Assembly (NCBI RefSeq): GCF_003408705.1
Contig: NZ_QAYL01000016.1
Location: forward strand, 1 to 64,000
DNA length: 64,000 bases
Direction: 5' to 3'
DNA from: Mycobacterium uberis
Lineage (GTDB): Bacteria; Actinomycetota; Actinomycetes; Mycobacteriales; Mycobacteriaceae
In this document: positions 61,140 through 64,000 of the stretch, piece by piece
How the letters are laid out: each line of letters begins with the position of its first letter
Position numbering within the stretch: position 1 is the first letter of the stretch
The notes under the pieces: generated by a model
Databases searched by the model: none
What the model was told of the DNA's origin: nothing
Seen by the model: only the letters and a program-made list of their open reading frames with translations
Program-made: the position numbers and the translations under genes

Positions 61140-61850
61140 AGCAAGATAACGCAAGTTAACTCGCTTTGTCTGTGTTTGTGTGGTTGTGGTGGGGGTATTT
61201 GTTTGGCGGTGTTATCGGTGGGGTTACATATCCCGGGAGCGGCCAGTTTGGCTAACATGTCCTTCAGTATGGTGCGGGCCTCAGGGGTCAGCTAGGTGTG
61301 TAGCGCCGACATGCCGTCGGCTTTTTGCTTAGGGCTAGTCTGCGTCGGCGGGCCCGATTCATGGTCGGTGTAGATGCCTGTCGGGGTTGAGGCAGTCGGC
61401 GAGACGATCGGCTAACCCGGCCAGGTGTTCGGACCGGTATTGGGTGTCTTGCTTGGCCGGATCAGCCTTGGCGCGTTCACGGATGGCCGCATCGATCCAG
61501 CCGGGTAGTTGGTGGCAGAACCGGTGGATCACCGCGAGATCTGGTCGGCACCGAGTCGTTCGGCACGCTGGGCTGCTGTGGTGGCCGCTAACTGTGGCGG
61601 TAATGGTTTGCTGGTGAATCACGTGCCGTTCACCAAGATCGGTGGCATCACGGATGCGTTGGGGAGACTTCGGTACGGCTGATCCGCGTCCACTCGGCAA
61701 TCGCATGCAAGAACCTGCCGCCACGCTACCCCGTACCGTGGTATCCAACGTATCCAACGCAGCCGTGATCACCTTCCTATCCACGACACCACAATGAACT
61801 CAACTCACAACACCAAACTATCGGAAGACACCGACATTTAAAGTTGCTGC
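61140..61850 (-). repeat. REP13E12/DUF222-family repeat remnant
   Basis: Minus-strand text matches the 13E12 repeat family of mycobacteria, proteins with a DUF222 domain and usually an HNH nuclease. IRDATDLGERHVI (about 61630-61670), VIHRFCHQLPGWIDAAIRERAKADPAKQDTQYRSEHLAGLADRLADCLNPDRHLH (about 61360-61530) and LTPEARTILKDMLAKLAAPG (about 61235-61295) are in family order. Stops, frameshifts and a missing HNH part make it non-coding. It lies exactly where gene order switches from the Rv3342 counterpart to the Rv1277 counterpart, so it may mark a recombination point. Confidence 0.8.
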
Positions 61851-61965
61851 ATGCTCACAGGCGACCGAGGCAACCAACCTGCCGAGCGAGGTCCTGCGAC
61901 TTGTCGGAGTAACGCCCTACACTCACGTTGTCTCGACAGCCGCGCAAATTTCTCGGAGAGACAGA

Positions 61966-63117
61966 ATGCGATTCCTACACACCGCCGACTGGCAGCTCGG
62001 CATTACGCGGCATTTTCTTTCTGGCGACGCCCAGCCACGGTACTCGGCGGCCCGCCGCGACGTGGTGGTTGGGCTAGGCGCGTTGGCTGCGGAGGTGGGC
62101 GCCGAGTTCGTCGTGGTGGCCGGTGATGTCTTCGAGCACAACCAGCTCGCGCCGCAGGTGATCAGCCAGTCCTTGGAGGCTATACGTGCCATCGGTATTC
62201 CGGTCTATTTGCTGCCGGGCAACCACGATCCGTTGGATGCATCGTCAGTGTACACCAGCGCGCTGTTCACCGCCGAGTGCCCGGACAACATCACTGTGCT
62301 TGACCGGGCGGGGGTCCATCAGATTCGGCCCGGACTCGAGATCATCGCCGCACCATGGCGGTCCAAGGCTCCGACTACGGATCTGGTGGCCGAGGTCTTA
62401 GAGGGTCTGGCGGCGAACACCGTCACGCGGGTGCTCGTTGCCCATGGCGGGGTTGACGTGCTGGACCCGGATCGCGACAAACCCTCGCTGATCCGACTCA
62501 CCGGGATCGATGATGCGTTGGCCAGTGGCGCAGTGCACTATGTGGCTCTGGGTGATAAGCATTCGCTCACCCAGATCGGCAGCAGTGGCCGGGTGTGGTA
62601 CTCCGGCTCCCCGGAAGTCACTAACTTTGACGACATTGAGCCTAACCCCGGCCATGTTTTGATCGTTGAGATCGATGAAAATGACCCACGGCGCCCTGTC
62701 ACTGTGACGAGCCGGCATGTCGGACATTGGCGATTTTTAACTTTACACCGTCAGGTGGACACTGGCCAGGATATCGCGGACCTTGACATGAGCCTGGACC
62801 AGATTACGGACAAGGACCGCAGTGTGGTGCGACTCGCCCTGACCGGTTCGCTCACGGTCACTGACCACGTCGCGCTAGATGCTTGTCTGGACAGATACGC
62901 AAGGTTATTCGCATGGCTCGGTCTGTGGGAACGTCGCAGCGACCTAGCGATGATACCCACTGACGGCGAATTTACTGATCTGGGCATCAGCGGGTTTGCG
63001 GCCGCCGTCGTCGATGAACTGATCACCACCGCACGTGAAGGTGGTACGGAGTCCGCCGTCGACGCCCAGGCGGCGTTGGCTCTACTGTTGCGGCTCGCCG
63101 ATAGGGGGACGGCATGA
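61966..63117 (+). CDS. SbcD-like metallophosphoesterase, DNA repair exonuclease (Rv1277)
   Basis: A 383-residue calcineurin-like phosphoesterase of the SbcD/Mre11 type (Rv1277). Metal-binding motifs are in order: FLHTADWQLG (D and H region), VVVAGDVFEHN (GD), YLLPGNHDPLD (GNHD), VLVAHGGVD and YVALGDKHS (the final GHxH-like motif here reads GDKHS). Predicted to cut DNA ends together with the coiled-coil ATPase that follows. The stop overlaps the next start by four bases (ATGA), indicating a complex. It is somewhat shorter than I recall for Rv1277 (about 417). The ATG at 61966 has GGAGAGA upstream. Intact. Confidence 0.92.
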   Translation: MRFLHTADWQLGITRHFLSGDAQPRYSAARRDVVVGLGALAAEVGAEFVVVAGDVFEHNQLAPQVISQSLEAIRAIGIPVYLLPGNHDPLDASSVYTSALFTAECPDNITVLDRAGVHQIRPGLEIIAAPWRSKAPTTDLVAEVLEGLAANTVTRVLVAHGGVDVLDPDRDKPSLIRLTGIDDALASGAVHYVALGDKHSLTQIGSSGRVWYSGSPEVTNFDDIEPNPGHVLIVEIDENDPRRPVTVTSRHVGHWRFLTLHRQVDTGQDIADLDMSLDQITDKDRSVVRLALTGSLTVTDHVALDACLDRYARLFAWLGLWERRSDLAMIPTDGEFTDLGISGFAAAVVDELITTAREGGTESAVDAQAALALLLRLADRGTA

Positions 63118-64000
63118 AGCTGCATCGGCTGGCGTTGACGAATTACCGTGGTACCGCACACCAGGAGGTTGAGTTTCCCGACCGCGGCGTGATTGTGGTG
63201 TGCGGTACCAACGAGATCGGCAAATCTTCGATGATTGAGGCATTAGACTTGCTTCTGGAATCCAGGGACCGGTCGACGAAAAAAGAAGTCAAGCAAGTCA
63301 AGCCGGCTAACGCTGACGTTGGCTCCGAGGTCTGCGCCGAGATCAGCAGCGGACCTTATCGCTTTGTCTACCGTAAGCGCTTTAACAAAAAGTGCGAGAC
63401 AGCGCTGACGGTACTGACACCGCACCGCGAACAACTGACTGGTGACGAAGCCCACGAGCGGGTCCGGGCGATGTTGGCAGAGACGGTGGACAACGATCTG
63501 TGGCATGCCCAACGGGTGCTGCAGGCGGCGTCGATTGCCGCGGTAGATCTGTCCGGCTGTGATGCGCTGTCACGTGCACTCGATCTCGCAGCAGGCGATA
63601 ACACTGAATTTTCCGGTACCGAGCCAGTGCTTATCGAGCGGATCGAAGCCGAGTATCGACGCTACTTCACGTCGACCGGACGTCCCACTGGGGAGTGGGC
63701 TGCTGCGATCTCTCGGCTATCCGATGCTGAGGCCGCGGTGGGGGAGTGCGCTGCGGCGGTCGCCGAAGTCGACGACCGGGTGCATCGTCATGCCATCCTG
63801 ACTGAGCGAGCGGCCGAACTGTCGCAACGACAGCTCGCTGCTGGACCGCGGTTGGCCGTAGCTCAGGCCGCTGCCGACAAGATCGCAGTCCTCACCAGCC
63901 AAGCGCGTGAAGCCGAGCTGGTCGCAGCCGCCGCAGCCGCGACGAACGTTGCAGTCGCAGCCGCCCACACTGCGCGGCTGCGACTGCTCACCGAAATCGA
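63114..64000 (+). CDS. SbcC/Rad50-like ATPase (Rv1278), 5' part
   Basis: The first about 295 codons of an SMC/Rad50-like ATPase; the gene continues past the window edge (Rv1278 has about 875 residues). The N-terminus is MKLHRLALTNYRGTAHQEVEFP, then the Walker A loop VVCGTNEIGKSSMIEALDLLLE. A globular part follows up to about residue 195, and from there an alanine- and glutamate-rich segment begins (AISRLSDAEAAVGECAAAVAEVDDRV, then AQAAADKIAVLTSQAREAELVAAAAAAT), typical of the first coiled-coil arm. ATG overlaps the sbcD-like stop. No stop or frameshift in the visible part. Confidence 0.9.
   Translation, partial: MKLHRLALTNYRGTAHQEVEFPDRGVIVVCGTNEIGKSSMIEALDLLLESRDRSTKKEVKQVKPANADVGSEVCAEISSGPYRFVYRKRFNKKCETALTVLTPHREQLTGDEAHERVRAMLAETVDNDLWHAQRVLQAASIAAVDLSGCDALSRALDLAAGDNTEFSGTEPVLIERIEAEYRRYFTSTGRPTGEWAAAISRLSDAEAAVGECAAAVAEVDDRVHRHAILTERAAELSQRQLAAGPRLAVAQAAADKIAVLTSQAREAELVAAAAAATNVAVAAAHTARLRLLTEI

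Overview
This window looks like a chromosome segment from a leprosy bacillus (Mycobacterium leprae complex). Full-length, typically mycobacterial genes alternate with long stretches that still align by eye to known mycobacterial proteins but carry in-frame stops, frameshifts and deletions. About 37 genes look intact or nearly so and about 24 are recognisable pseudogenes. I see no tRNA, rRNA, CRISPR array, prophage or complete insertion sequence. Between M. leprae and M. lepromatosis I lean to M. lepromatosis: pknD is full length here, and MetX differs at many positions from the M. leprae MetX I remember. That choice rests on memory and is not proven. All Rv numbers are recalled from M. tuberculosis.

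Layout: gene order follows M. tuberculosis Rv3270 to Rv3342. From 1 to 4.3 kb lie the 3' end of ctpC, a membrane protein (Rv3271c-like), a dead methyltransferase and a dead CoA transferase (Rv3272). From 4.3 to 9.6 kb a block from elsewhere (pknD, pstS2, dead pstB, dead pstS1; Rv0931c-Rv0934) sits where Rv3273 would be. From 9.8 to 21 kb is a dense, mostly intact housekeeping section: fadE25, purE-purK, a GtrA-like protein, a PH-domain protein, birA, accD5-accE5-maf, sseA, a SufE-like gene and accA3. From 21 to 33.5 kb decay dominates (sigF, lhr, nei, a pseudouridine synthase, lpdA, amiA1, amiB1), with lpqC, glpD2 and a gamma-glutamylcyclotransferase-like gene intact. From 33.5 to 44 kb come punA, dead pmmB, upp and sapM, then intact satS, add and sdhCDAB. 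From 44 to 53 kb is another decayed stretch with intact dacB1 and sugI. From 53 to 60.4 kb are a YihY-family protein, trpS, an alpha/beta hydrolase, dead icd1, a SAM-IV riboswitch and metY-metX. A dead methyltransferase and a REP13E12-type repeat remnant follow; the map then jumps to Rv1277-Rv1278, an SbcD/SbcC-like pair whose second gene runs off the window.

Together: AccA3, AccD5, AccE5 and BirA supply acyl-CoA carboxylation for mycobacterial lipids. PurE/PurK, PunA and Add keep purine synthesis and salvage while uracil salvage is dead. Succinate dehydrogenase and GlpD2 feed electrons into respiration. MetY/MetX make methionine under riboswitch control. Decay has hit sigma factors (sigF, sigJ), phosphate uptake (pstB, pstS1), amino-sugar catabolism (nagA and a SIS-domain gene) and virulence-associated enzymes (sapM, lpdA). 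The most interesting points are a full-length PknD whose catalytic and activation-loop motifs are eroded, retention of the SecA2 chaperone SatS after loss of its client SapM, and a SAM-IV riboswitch with an apparent mismatch in its P1 helix.
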